Part shown: positions 45,726 through 56,949 of the stretch, one piece after another
Numbering within the stretch: the first letter of the stretch is position 1
How the letters are laid out: each line of letters starts with the position of its first letter
NCBI RefSeq assembly: GCF_949987515.2
Contig: NC_082696.1
Location: forward strand, 60,706,447 to 60,770,446
Source of the DNA: Delphinus delphis
Taxonomy: Eukaryota; Chordata; Mammalia; Artiodactyla; Delphinidae
DNA: 64,000 bases
Direction of reading: 5' to 3'
Translations under genes and position numbers: made by a program
Notes under the pieces: generated by a model
The model's input: the letters and a program-made list of their open reading frames with translations, nothing else
Databases searched by the model: none
What the model was told of the DNA's origin: nothing

Positions 45726-45938
45726 GGGCTTCCCTGGTGGCGCAGTGGTTCAGAGTCCGCCTGCCGATGCAGGTGACACGGGTTCGTGACCTGGTCCGGG
45801 AAGATCCCACATGCCGCGGAGCGGCTGGGCCCGTGAGCCATGGCCGCTGAGCCTGCGCGTCCGGAGCCTGTGCTCCACAGCGGGAGAGACCACAACAGTG
45901 AGAGACTCGCGTACTGAAAAAAAAAAAAAAAAAAAAAA
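45726..45938 (+). mobile_element. CHR-2-type cetacean SINE inserted at the 5' edge of another SINE
   Basis: Full copy ('gtggcgcagtggttcagag'; B-box region changed to 'gggttcgtgacct') with a ~23-nt A tail. It runs directly into the head of the next SINE through 'attgggg'. It sits between the older SINE and that SINE's own left duplication (45713-45724). Confidence 0.95.
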
Positions 45939-45941
45939 TTG

Positions 45942-46280
45942 GGGCTTCCCTGGTGGCACAATGGTTAAGAATCTGCCTGCCAGTGCAGGGGACATGGGTT
46001 CGAGCCCTGATCCGGGAAGATCCCACATGCCAAGGAGCAACTAAGCCCATGCGCCACAACTACTGAGCCTGCGCTCTAGAGCCCTTGAGCCACAACTATT
46101 GAAGCCCATGCGCCTAGAGCCCATGCTCCAAAACAAGAGAAGCCACCACAATGAGAAGCCCGTGCACCACAATGGAGAGTATCCCCTGCTCGTCCAACTA
46201 GAGAAAGCCTGTGCACAGCAACAAAGACCCAACACAGTGAAAAAATAAATAAATAAATAAATAAAATTAATTAAAAAAGA
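45942..46280 (+). mobile_element. Older, longer tRNA-derived SINE (CHR-1-like)
   Basis: Head 'gggcttccctggtggcacaa', good B box 'gggttcgagccct', a long body with repeated 'cacaactactgagcctgcgc'- and 'agcccatgc'-type motifs, and an (AAAT)n tail. The 12-bp duplication 'aaaaagaaattg' is at 45713-45724 (now displaced by the younger SINE) and at 46281-46292. Same family as 25536-25832. Confidence 0.88.
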
Positions 46281-46309
46281 AAAAAGAAATTGAAGAGTAG
46301 CACGTTTAC

Positions 46310-46905
46310 ATTTAACCGTGTTTTCTTCTCAAAGCTAAACCCTTCACCTTTGCAGTGATGTCCTCTCTACTGTTCCCACCCCCACCCCTCTTCAGTTTCT
46401 CCCTTTCCGTTTCTCTCTGCCTTCAAACACTTAATTCTCTTTTGTTTTGAAAACAAAGAAACAAACTTTTACCTATCTTGTACTATGGTTATCATTTACT
46501 TTGAATTTCCTTATTTCCAAAGCCTCCACAAATATGGAGTCTATTTTCTGTTCAAATTTCTTCACTACTCGTTTTTCACACCCCCTGAGAATATGCCCTC
46601 TGTTGTTTACACTCTTTTCTCTTAAAGGTCGCTGAATGCCTACTTGATAATTAAATGCCCTTTCCCTTATTCTTACTCTCTATGGCCTCTTTGAAGCATT
46701 TCACGTCACTGACTGAAACTTTCCTCATCCTCTCTTTTCCCATCATTTCTGTGACGTTGTCACATCTCGTTTCTCTAAGATTCCTCACCACTCTTTGTCT
46801 ATGTCCCCAAGATACCAAGTGTCTATATTCAATACTGTCTAGTTCCTCTAGATCAAAGAAGAATCTTTTCTTTATATAAACGCCTTTCCACACACCCCAT
46901 CAAAT
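46310..46905 (+). repeat. L2 LINE relic
   Basis: Pyrimidine-rich L2 ORF-like order: 'gatgtcctctctactgttcc', 'ctttgaagcatttcacgtca', 'ctgactgaaactttcctcat' and 'tgacgttgtcacatctcgtt'. Non-coding and highly diverged. Family call is by eye. Confidence 0.6.
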
Positions 46906-46959
46906 TTTCCCCATCATCTGATTTAGTCATGATATTATTAGAAAAGTAATTTTATCCCC

Positions 46960-48120
46960 AGGTTATTTAATACAAGTCTTTAATAAAAGGATTTCAGAGG
47001 TATTGGCAGGGTTAAAGTTTCAACAAAATGATGGTGCAGTACTCAGGGAATAATGGTGGTGGGAAATTATCTCCACTTCAAGGGCTGAAGGAAAAAGTGG
47101 GTAATCTAACTTATAAGAGCCTAGTGAGGCTTCAAACCTGGCAGGAGGTAACTGCTAAGTGGGAGCTATAGTCATGGAGGGAGGCAGTTACTGTCAGAAG
47201 CCAGACGTGGAAGCAAGGAAGAAGCAAGAAAGATGTGAAAGAAGAACAGTATGGAGGTTCCTAAGAAAACTAAAAATAGAGCTACCATATGACCCAGCAA
47301 TCCTGGGCATATACCCAGAGAAAAACCATAATTCAAAAAGACACATGCACCCTGATGTTCACTGCAGCACTATTTACAATAGCCAGGACATGGAAGCAAC
47401 TTAAATGTCCATCAACAGAGGAATAGATAAAGAAGATGTGCTACATATACACAATGGAATATTATTCAGCCATAAAAAGGAATGAAATAGTACCATTTGC
47501 AGAGACGTGGATAAGCCTAGAGGGTGTCATACAGAGTGAAGTAAGTCAGAAAGAGAAAAACAAATATTGTATAATATTGCTTATATGTGGAATCTAGAAA
47601 AATTGTACAGATGAACTTATTTGCAAACCAGAAATAGAGACACAGCTGTAGAGAACAAACTCATGGTTACCAAGGGTTGGATGAATTGGGAGACTGGGAT
47701 TGACATATATACACTACTATGTATAAAACAGATAACTAATGAGAACCTGCTGTATAGCACAGGGAACACTACTCAGTGATCTGTGGTGACCTAAATGGGA
47801 AGGGAATCTAAAAGGGACATATGTATATGTAGAACTGATTCACTTTCCTGTATAGCAGAAACTAACACAACATTGTAAAGCAACTATATTCCAATTTAAA
47901 AAAAAAAAGAATCAAATGGCAAAAGAAATAAAAAGAAAGAAGTACCCTGACCACTTCCTGCTCCTACCACCATCTGTAATTCCCTGTCTCTGCCTCCTCT
48001 GGCTAAACGTAACCTGAAGCCAGCTGGTAAGCAAGATTGGGTAAACATTCGACAGAGATCAGCTTCCTAACGTGCAGAGTGGGCAGAGAAGAGCAGAGAC
48101 TGACAGATCTTGGGAGGGGG
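46960..48120 (+). repeat. L1M-type 3'UTR relic split by a younger L1 fragment
   Basis: Left part (46960-47236) has 'aaaggatttcagaggtattg', 'gaaattatctccacttcaag' and 'ggagctatagtcatggaggg'. Right part (47913-48120) has 'ctgcctcctctggctaaacg', 'taacctgaagccagctggta' and 'agcaagattgg'. The parts are collinear with one old L1 3' tail once the insertion between them is removed. Confidence 0.55.
47237..47912 (+). mobile_element. 5'-truncated L1 (end of ORF2 plus 3'UTR)
   Basis: Starts in ORF2 C-terminal sequence ('agaacagtatggaggttcct') and passes the familiar 'caatggaatattattcagcc' block. It then carries a 3'UTR different from the full-length copy but matching the U6 chimera ('gagaacctgctgtatagcac', 'gtggtgacctaaatggg'), and an A tail. 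A typical dead-on-arrival insertion. The short coding remnant is frameshifted. Flanking duplication not clear. Confidence 0.92.
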
Positions 48121-48950
48121 CAAAGACAACAGTGTATCATCTCTGTGCCAATGACTATAAATATTTTTTCCTGTTGGATTGCTCACCTTAATCTAATGTC
48201 CAGGTCAGCTGTCTTTTGGCTATTTCCATATGATGTTTTGCTATTCCATCAAACATAATATGTCTGAAAGCAAGTACCATTTCTTTTGTTTTTATAAACC
48301 TGACCCTGAACTGGCCTTATATTTCAATTCATGCCATGCTTGCTTTAGAATTTACTCTGACCTGTCTCCAAGTTCCACTATTCTAATTCCAGGACCGTAT
48401 TGCATTTCTCCCTTAATGCTGGGACTCAATCTCTACTTTGAATTACACTTCTAGGAATTTAATGCCTTATTTTATTTCCAATGCTTATTTAATCTTGCTT
48501 TTCCTATCATCCATATCTTTGGAGATTGAAGTTCTGTCCTAGAGTCTGGAATGTGGCAACCTGCTGATAGTCTACTGTGTAGCTGTTGTCCATATGGCCT
48601 GCTTGGGTCGCTGAAGAGCCCCTATTCTAGGAGCCACATCTGTCTTCCTTGCTCTTCCCATCTTTTCGGGAATCTTCAGGGTGGGACTTTCCCAAAGTTG
48701 ACAACCTGTCTGGGCACCATTTTGTGGTTAGTGTTAGTCTCCAGATATACATAGTGTCCCACGTGTGATTTTCTTTCTGAACTTCTTTCCATATCTGTAT
48801 ACTCCGTAGTGCTTGCCTTGTTCCTGCTAACGAATCTAGTTCTGGACGTTAGTCCCTCCCACCTGGAGGAGTTAACTGGGTTGTTCAAAGTTATGGAACT
48901 ACTGTGATTTGTACTATGAAAAATGCTGACTTCTCAAGTACAGCCTACTA
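48120..48950. other. No gene seen
   Basis: Unique-looking. Frames of 67-74 aa have no recognised features. Confidence 0.45.
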
Positions 48951-48959
48951 AACCAGACA

Positions 48960-49680
48960 GTTTTAACATTTATTTTTCTAATATAAAAAATGCAACCCAA
49001 TTATAAAAATACAGGATGGTACAAAAAATAGAAAGCAAAAAAATCCACCTATAGTTATAATGCTAACATCTGGAAACAAAAACTAATAATATTTGAGGTA
49101 TTTCTAACTACCTCAAATATATTAGACATATATAATATATTGTACTACATATATCATTTAATATACATATATAGGTAAATGTTTATGTGTTTCATATCTC
49201 TTTAGAAAACACTATATGCATATGTACGATGTATTCATAAATATATATGGGAATATATTATATGTATAGCTATGTTGTACATAGTTTTGTATCCCATCTT
49301 TATTAACTTAATATTTTCTATGAGCATATAACTAAGTCCTTTGTTCTTTCAAGAAATACGATTTTATTGCATGTCTGAATGCTCCATGATGCATTTTGTC
49401 ACTCACATTTTTGAGTGCTTATATTGCTTTTAGCTTTTTCAATAGCATATGTCTTTGTTGAACATCAGATTTTTCCCACTTTATTTAGGACAGAGTCTTC
49501 AAAGTGAAATTGAAGGCAATTAAATTTATTGAAAGGCTCATGCATAATGCCAAGTTGTTGTCTCTACAAAATGGACCAATATGCTTTTCTTCTAGTAGTG
49601 CCTGTGCACACCTGTTCCAAGGTTCTTCTCTTGCCACACCCTCTATTACAGTGAATATTTTTATATTTAAAAAAATCCTC
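48960..49680 (-). repeat. Old L1M-type 3' region, antisense
   Basis: Order of 'aaatccacctatagttataa' / 'tgctaacatctgg', 'tagttttgtatcccatcttt', 'ttgaacatcagatttttccc' and 'caaaatggaccaatatgctt' fits an antisense L1M tail. It contains an AT-rich palindromic stretch at 49120-49270. Confidence 0.55.
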
Positions 49681-49689
49681 AACTTGAAG

Positions 49690-50630
49690 GGCCAGAATTT
49701 CCTTATTGTTCAAATAATGTTTCTCTTCATTTCAACATGATGAACAGGAAAGATTTTGAAGAAACTACACTCCTTATTTTGTCTCACAGTCAGAACAAAA
49801 CGGAGGGCACCTTACCTTTTCCATGTCACCTCTCTAGCTTATTTTCTATGGAATGTGTTTTATCTGTTTACTTAACAAGAGGCCAGGGAGATTTGTACTC
49901 ACCCCTGAGGAAGATGGGAAATGATGAGAGCGAGCGGCTAAAAAAGAACCAACACCATCACTTGTAAAAACTACCCAGGAATCTTCCTGGACACCTGCAC
50001 TCAGGAAGATCACAGCGTGTTCCACAGTTAGAGGTCTCAACTGGAGACCTGATGAAAGAATTCGGCTGGCAGCATGTGATACTAGCAAAATACCCACTCA
50101 CCTCCTTTTGTTCAGTGATAAAACATGTAGAGGAACAGAAGAGTTTTAATTTCCTTGTGTATCCTTTTAAAAACTGTATTGATCCTCCGTCACCACCCCT
50201 ACCCCCATTTGATAAATGTGATCCTGGTTGATTGAAATGTAAAGAAAAAGGAGCACTAGAAAGCTCCGGGGTACTTTTCTTAATTTTGAGAACTGAAGTG
50301 TGAAATTCTTCAAAGTGTGGCACTAAAGGTGTATGATGCCGTTCTGTTTTGGGAATTAGCTCGGTAAGACTATTTCTAATGTTGCCCATAGAATAGCATA
50401 GCCATTCTCCTCAGTTTGTTCCGTGGAGCTTTACTTCCATTTATCAACCATCCCCTCTACAAGCAGAAGAGGATCTTGAAGATAATATATGTAGGCACTG
50501 CTGTCTCACTTTATTAAAGACAATGAATCCTTCATGCGAGGGTTTATAGTATGCGCTGTATCGTCACTGTGACAAATGAAAGGCAAGACAATAGCAGTAA
50601 ATATTCATCTTAGTCAAAATAAAAGCTCAG
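49690..50630. other. No gene seen
   Basis: The antisense 143-aa frame (49958-50389) is the longest non-repeat frame in this part, but it has no recognised domain, membrane segment or codon signature and is likely chance. Confidence 0.4.
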
Positions 50631-50644
50631 AAATACTCTTCCTG

Positions 50645-50835
50645 GGGCTTCCCTGGTGGCGCAGTGGTTGGGGGTCCGCCTGCCGATGCAGGGGACGCGG
50701 GTTCGTGCCCCGGTCCGGGAGGATCCCTCGTGCCGCGGAGCGGCTGGGCCCGTGAGCCATGGCCGCTGAGCCTGCGCGTCCGGAGCCTGTGCTCCGCAAC
50801 GGGAGGGGCCACAACAGCGTACCGCTAAAAAAAAA
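50645..50835 (+). mobile_element. CHR-2-type cetacean SINE with 11-bp 3' deletion
   Basis: Good box regions ('gtggcgcagtgg', 'gggttcgtgcccc'). Relative to other copies it lacks the 11 bp 'tgagaggcccg' before 'cgtaccg', and its tail is mixed ('aaccaaaaccaaacaaac'). Imperfect duplication 'aaatactcttcctg' / 'aaaaactcttcctg' at 50631-50644 and 50854-50867. Confidence 0.93.
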
Positions 50836-51119
50836 AACCAAAACCAAACAAACAAAAACTCTTCCTGTGTTGTTAATTCCCACCTTTCCCTGTCATTAGC
50901 TTTGTACTTCTTCCTATCAATTTCACACTGGGAAAGAGTGCAGAACAAATGGAGAAATGTTTCTGGCATTCCCCTCTCCCTTAAAAAAAGAAATCCCAAC
51001 TGAAAGTAACATTTAAATCAAGCTTATCGTTGCAACTTTTGATATTAAAAATGTTTTCTGAGTTGGAGAGTTAAAACATAGATTTAAACAAAATCTTCTT
51101 TTCTTTTTTTGTTTGTTTT

Positions 51120-51430
51120 GTTTTTATCTTTTTGTTTCTTTTTAATTAGTTTAATTTTTATCAAAGTAATACATGTTCAAAGTACAGATATACTAAAGAC
51201 ATGTAATGAAAAATAGTTATTCCTACCCCATCCCACTCCATTCTAGGAGTAATCACTTTCAACTTGTAAAATTTCCCCAGGTATGTACTTTCATATTTTC
51301 CATAATGTGTTTTTACCACTATTTCTTGGTTTATGAACTTTAGACATTATCTTTAACATCCTACATATATTAAAAAGGACTTACCTCTCTTACACATTCC
51401 CACCCCACTTCCTCTTAATATAATCATTTC
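51120..51430 (-). repeat. Old L1-like antisense relic (weak)
   Basis: 'tttttatcaaagtaatacat' and 'gttcaaagtacagatatact' have the texture of antisense L1M tails. Not certain. Confidence 0.35.
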
Positions 51431-51434
51431 GGTT

Positions 51435-51930
51435 AGGAATTGTGTTCATCTAGTAACACAGATTCGAAAACATTAGCTCAAACAAATTAGCAGTTTATTT
51501 TTCTCACAAAACATGAAGTTAAGGGCTCATTAGGAGACTCCAAGACGTCATCAGCAAGCTAAGATCCTTCTACCTTTCCTGTTTTCCAGGTTTACCATAT
51601 ATTGCATCCTCATGGCGACAGAATTGTCCCACTACATCAGGCATGGCGATCGTATTCCTGGTGAGGAAGTCTGGGAAGGGCAAAGGGCATACAGTCTGTG
51701 TCTCCTTTAAAGGGCTTTCCCAGAAGTCTTACACAGCAGCTTCTACTAAAATTCCATAGGTCATAATAGTTTCACATGACCACCCATACCTGCAAGGGAG
51801 GCTGGGAAATGTTCTTCAGCTGAACACATTTCTGCCCCCAAATAAACTGAAGTTCTGTTAGAAAGAAACAAGGGGAAGGTGAATATTGGATTGGCTACCC
51901 ATAGTCTCTGCCACAGTAGTGTGCTATGCT
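51435..51930 (+). repeat. L1M-type 3'UTR relic
   Basis: 'aacacagattcgaaaacatt', 'caaacaaattagcagtttat', 'aatagtttcacatgaccacc', 'tgcaagggaggctgggaaat', 'gttcttcagctgaacacatt' follow an old L1 3' end order. Confidence 0.6.
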
Positions 51931-54470
51931 ATGCTTCCTTTTTTGTGCATTCTTTTGTTTTTCCTAGAGTTAATAATGGCCTCACCTTTTGCTTATATTT
52001 ATGTATATCTGTTCATTCTCAAATGTGATCTATCAGTATCATTTTGTTCCCTGGTGACCTACCTCCAGGAATCCTCCATCCTCCTGGTACAATTTAGCCT
52101 CAGACCTTTCAAAGACTGCTGCATCTATCCTCTTGGACTTTATTGTCTTTGTGTTGGTTTCTCTGTTTTCTGAGTCCCATTGTCTTATATTTCTTGGCGA
52201 GTTCCCTCTTTTTGCTAAAACACATCTTTGAATGGATTCCAATGAAAGAATACATGGGATGCAAAAATGTTGAGTCTTTGTATGAAATAATTAAAATCTT
52301 CTTATCAATTCCCATTTTCCTTCAGAAGCATTTGCTAATTTTCAAAGTGAGCTAGTAATTCCCCTGATTTGTGTTTTAAGTCTGAAAACTGTGTTGTCTT
52401 GAAAAGGAACATTTTAGAAAGAAGCTATACATGATACTTAAATCCTTTCCATCAGCCTTTTGTACCATATGTAGTGAATTATGTCCTTCTTGAGCTCATA
52501 ATTAGAGGAAGAAGCAGATGGCTGGGACTTATTGTAAAATTATGTACCCATTAAATAGTAACTTATGCATTCCCAATGACTACCTTCTGTAGTGGGGTGA
52601 GACAAACATTTAAGGTGATTTTTTTTTTAAGATGAAACAGAATACATTTTCTCTTATAGGCTAAATTGCTGTGTATATCAGAATCACTTCACAGTTAAGT
52701 TTCAAATTACTATACACTAAGTGTGTGGGATTTCTGTTCCAGATCCTTTTTCATAGATACTGTGACATAGACACCTTTGCAATAAGAGTCCTTAGAAGTT
52801 TATCCCTTTCCACTTATTTTTGAACCCTTCCTCTATGAAAATTATTTTCAAAGGTATTTGACCTACTTCACGGTGATCTTACTGTTACTTCCAAAAAAGA
52901 TATATTTGGGCATGTGCCTCGTTAGGCTGTGGGTAGAGGCAGGTGAGCTAGCCCATCATTTTCTGATTCTGTTCTAATTCTACCCAGAAGATGTAGAGTA
53001 ACCAAGTGCCAGAGGTATGCCTCTGTTTCCTAGTGTTACCCACAAATTCTCAGCCACGCCATTAGAGGCAGGTCGGTGATTCATTCATTCTCACACATAA
53101 ACCCTTACACACTTGTTGAACACCTGCGCTTAAAAAGCACTTTTTACTTTCTCTCTGCAAACATTTTGGGATTACCTTCTGCTAGCCGTTGATGGACAAA
53201 GCATTCTGATTTTATGATAAATGAGGTCTGAAGGTAGTGAAGTACAATCCTTTTGAAGACATCTTTATTATACCTTTAACTGTAGGCTTTCATTTGGAGG
53301 AATTGTTAGATTTAAAGTATGGTTTTGGTATCATAGAGGCTACATCCCTGGAAGGAAGTTTTTGGAATGTGTTCTTTTTCGACACACCCAGATTTTTGTT
53401 GGTACTGTACCTCTACTTTTTCTCTGCTTAAATGTTATTTTAGAGAAATTGTGGGGCTCACCTGGTGACTGAGTAAGGTAAGAATTAAAATCACAAATTC
53501 CATTTTATCCCTGCTCTCTGTTTTCATGTTAATTAATGTGTAATTGTTAAAGAGTCTTCATCAAGAAGGAAGGGATATTTGTATTATATAACAACAATTC
53601 TGTGGAAATTCTGGAAATCTCTGCTTTGGCATTTAGTGAAATAAATAAATAGATGCATAATCCTACAGTCAAATATGTTAACAAAAGAGGTTGTTCCGAA
53701 TGCCGATGGGCATAAAATTAATGTTTTCTTAACTGTGAAACCAGATATTCTTCACAAAGATTTTTTTAAACACATATTACACATCTTTTGTTGAGAGAAA
53801 ATTATTTCTGGATTACTGTCATGCAAACAATGAAAGCAATACAGAAAGGGAGTGATGTTATGTTTGCAATAAAGTCTGGCTGGGCCTCATTGGTGTTCCT
53901 AGTTTTAACAATCCTTACATATTTAGAACCAACTACTTAAGGAATCAGCTCTGAAAGCAGAAAGCAGATTTGCCTGGAGGACCTCCAAGCTGGCCTCAGT
54001 CCAGACCTCATTCTCTTCAAGGACTCCAGTGTTTAAAGAACCCAGAAATCTGGGTTGACCATTCCATTCATCTGGGACTTGATTTGATCCTAGGAAGCAT
54101 GTTAAGATTTTAGATCTGAATTCTCTCTCTGCAGACTTCTGGGTTGGGCGGAGGGTATGCTTCTTAAAAAAGTAAGTAAATATGAGATTTTAGTGGAAAT
54201 AATATATCCATTTGTTCCTTCTCCCAACTTGTCACTGTTCTCATCTGCAATGTACCCCTCTGACTGCTATGGCTTTTGTGTTTGATACATGATTTTAAAG
54301 AATCGTTGGAAGGTGTTCGGTATGAATAACAGGGGTAGCATCCTATAGACCAGCAACATTGATTGGCGTCCAGGTGGGCCTGCTAATCAGCAAAAAGAAA
54401 AGCCAATTGTGATTGATATTAATTATGTTGGCTCTATATAAGGGCAAAAACTTTTAGTTAACTGTTGTAG
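51930..54470. other. No gene seen
   Basis: Unique AT-rich sequence. Frames of 60-95 aa are hydrophobic T-rich translations without motifs. No repeat family recognised. Confidence 0.45.
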
Positions 54471-54479
54471 TGTGTGAGA

Positions 54480-54810
54480 TTGTTTATGTATATATAATAT
54501 AAAAATATATTATATATTACCTATGTATGTGAGAGTATTACATGTATATATCATACATGTAAGTACATATATATTAAATGGACGCTTCCATTCTAATCAC
54601 CCTCCCACTCTTCCATTGTAAACAGAATGTTGTATGCCTCGAGATAATGTTTGTGACATTTTTAATCTGGCTCATTACCCTCCCTTAAGATTCTGTGATT
54701 TTTGTCTTTGGTTTTCCATCTTTATTGTTCTCTTATATATTTTATATATAAATATATATGCTTATGCATATATGTATCATATATTTGTATAATCATACAT
54801 ATATATTTTA
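54480..54810. repeat. AT-rich (TATA)n low-complexity clusters
   Basis: Two clusters (54480-54575 and 54735-54805) of alternating T/A with 'tatatattatatat'-like units separated by ordinary sequence. Confidence 0.85.
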
Positions 54811-54847
54811 ACTCCAGAAATTTCTCTTTGATCGCTTGGAACTGATA

Positions 54848-55347
54848 CAGGCATACCTTGTTTTATTGCACTTTGCTTTATCGTGCTTCACAGATATTGC
54901 TTTTTTTTTTTTTTACAGATTGCAGGTTTGTAGCAGCCTTGCATCCTGCACATCTGCAGGCGTCAGTTTTCTGACAGTATTTACTCACTTCATGTCTCTG
55001 TGTCACATTTTGGTAACTCTTGCAATATTTTAAGCTTTTTAATCTTTGTTATTTGTTAGGGTGGTCTGTGACTGGTGATCTTTGATGTTACTATTGCAAA
55101 AAGATTACGACTCGCTGAAGTCTCAGATGGTGGTTAGCATTTTTGAGAAATAAAATATTTTAAAATTAAGGTATGTACATTGTTTTTTACACATAATACT
55201 ATTGCACACTTAATAGACCACAGTAGAGCATAAACATAGCTTCTATATGCACTGGGAAACTAACAAATCTGTGCATATCTGTTTATTGTGGTATTAGCTT
55301 TGTTGTAGTTGTTTGGAATCGAACACAGTATCTCTGAGGTATGCCTG
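54848..55347 (+). mobile_element. Internally deleted Tigger-like (pogo/Tc1-mariner) DNA transposon
   Basis: A 500-bp element with inverted ends 'caggcataccttg' and 'gaggtatgcctg', each next to TA (54846-54847, 55348-55349), the TA target duplication of this superfamily. The internal stretch 'aaaaagattacgactcgctg' followed by 'atggtggttagcatttttga' corresponds to the end of the transposase gene. The bulk of the transposase (about 2 kb) has been removed by an internal deletion between about 55085 and 55095. Non-autonomous; old. Confidence 0.9.
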
Positions 55348-55349
55348 TA

Positions 55350-56240
55350 CTATCTTTTTCTCTTTGCTTCCAATAAACTATAACTATAAAGAGTAAATTA
55401 GCCAACATAAAATTGGATTTTATCTTCCCTTTTTTAAAAAATTGCTGTGGGAATTCATGAATTCTAATCTAGGATAGACATTATATGGAAAGAATTATGC
55501 TAACTATATTATTGATAAGGTTTTTCTCTCAATATCTAAAAGATTATATTCTTCCAGAATATTGTTCAATACTGGAGGGAAATTTGATAGCAGTCTCAGG
55601 AGAAGTAACCTGAAATTTAGTCATAAATTTAAATCACCTTCCATCAGAAGCAACTCTGAATGTTCAGCTAAAAAAAAAAGGAACTTTATCTAGAGATTGA
55701 TTTCTAAAACAGGAATATATGCATTATCACTTGTCAGTTCTACATCCTCTGCTTGAGTATACATTATGCAATAGTCATTTCTGATAAATCTGTGATTAGT
55801 GCATGGAACTAAAGATTTTCTAGTACACTCCTGACTTTACACAGGTCAAGATAAGGGGCTATTTATTTCTGTGGTGCTGAAAATATGGATTTCTAGAGTA
55901 TGTTCATTAAAAAACAATAGTCTCTCAGAAACAAACTACTAAAAATAACTGTCTAAACTAGGACTTGACTTTCTCCCTAGGAATTCCTGACTTTCTGGCT
56001 TTCCCAGAATTAGCAGAATTCCATTTCTGGCTTTCCTCCTTGTGCTGGGTACCACATCAGCAAACAACCTTCAGAAGTATATCTTAGACATCCTTCCTCA
56101 ACATTCGGATCCAAAAGCATGGGACCCAAAGCCTGTCTTCTCAGTTTGAGTTTCAGTTTCAGGAACTAGCTCTTTAGATGGTCAGTGTTTGTTCAAGGGC
56201 TAGTCAGTATCAAGGTACATGACACTATTAAAATTTGTTT
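55350..56240. other. No gene seen
   Basis: Unique-looking, AT-rich. No long frames. Confidence 0.5.
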
Positions 56241-56261
56241 TTTAAAAATTAGATATAAATA

Positions 56262-56465
56262 GGCTTCCCTGGTGGCGCAGTGGTTGGGAGTCCGCCTGCC
56301 GATGCAGGAGACACGGGTTCGTGCCCCGGTCCGGGAGGGTCCCACGTGCCTCAGAGCGGCTGGGCCCGTGAGCCATGGCCGCTGGGCCTGTGCGTCCGGA
56401 GCCTGTGCTCCGCAGCGGGAGGGGTCGCAGCGGTGAGAGGCCCGCGTACAGCAAAAAAAAAAAAA
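56262..56465 (+). mobile_element. CHR-2-type cetacean SINE
   Basis: Full-length copy with intact box regions and A tail. The perfect 18-bp duplication 'aaaaattagatataaata' at 56244-56261 and 56466-56483 is one of the longest in the window, suggesting a relatively recent insertion. Confidence 0.97.
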
Positions 56466-56499
56466 AAAAATTAGATATAAATAAAATCCAAAGGATACT

Positions 56500-56945
56500 T
56501 TTAAATACATGCAAGGATTTTAAAAAGCAATGCACGAGGAACACCTGTGTATCTACCACCCAACACACAAAGAAATCCATTCCCTTCAGGTCATAAACAC
56601 TCCTCTCTGAGTCCTCGTTCCATTTCCTTCACCCTCGGATGTAACCACTGTCTTGAATTTCGGGTTTATTATTCCCTTGTTTTTCTATATAGCTTAATTT
56701 TATGTTTATATCCCAATCTTTTGTTTAGATTAAGTGTTTGAAGTTTATGTGACTCAATTGAATCATTCTGTTATATATTTTTCTACAATTTTTTTGCCAC
56801 TCAAAATTATTTTCCTAAGATCCTTTTATGTTGTTGTACTTAGCTGCAATTTGTTTATTTTTTCTGCTATATTGGATTCCATTTGCAACCATTTGCAACC
56901 ATTTATTTACAGATTCTACCGTTGATGGATGCATGGCATTTTGAC
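56500..56945 (-). repeat. Old L1M-type fragment, antisense
   Basis: 'aggaacacctgtgtatctac', 'gatgtaaccactgtcttgaa', 'gggtttattattcccttgtt', and 'agattctaccgttgatgga' are reversed landmarks of old L1 3' regions. It includes an 11-bp tandem repeat 'catttgcaacc' at 56881-56902. Confidence 0.65.
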
Positions 56946-56949
56946 AAGG

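Noticed and set aside
49958..50389. 143-aa antisense ORF outside known repeats
   Set aside because: No domain or codon signature and no exon-like boundaries. Expected by chance in 64 kb.
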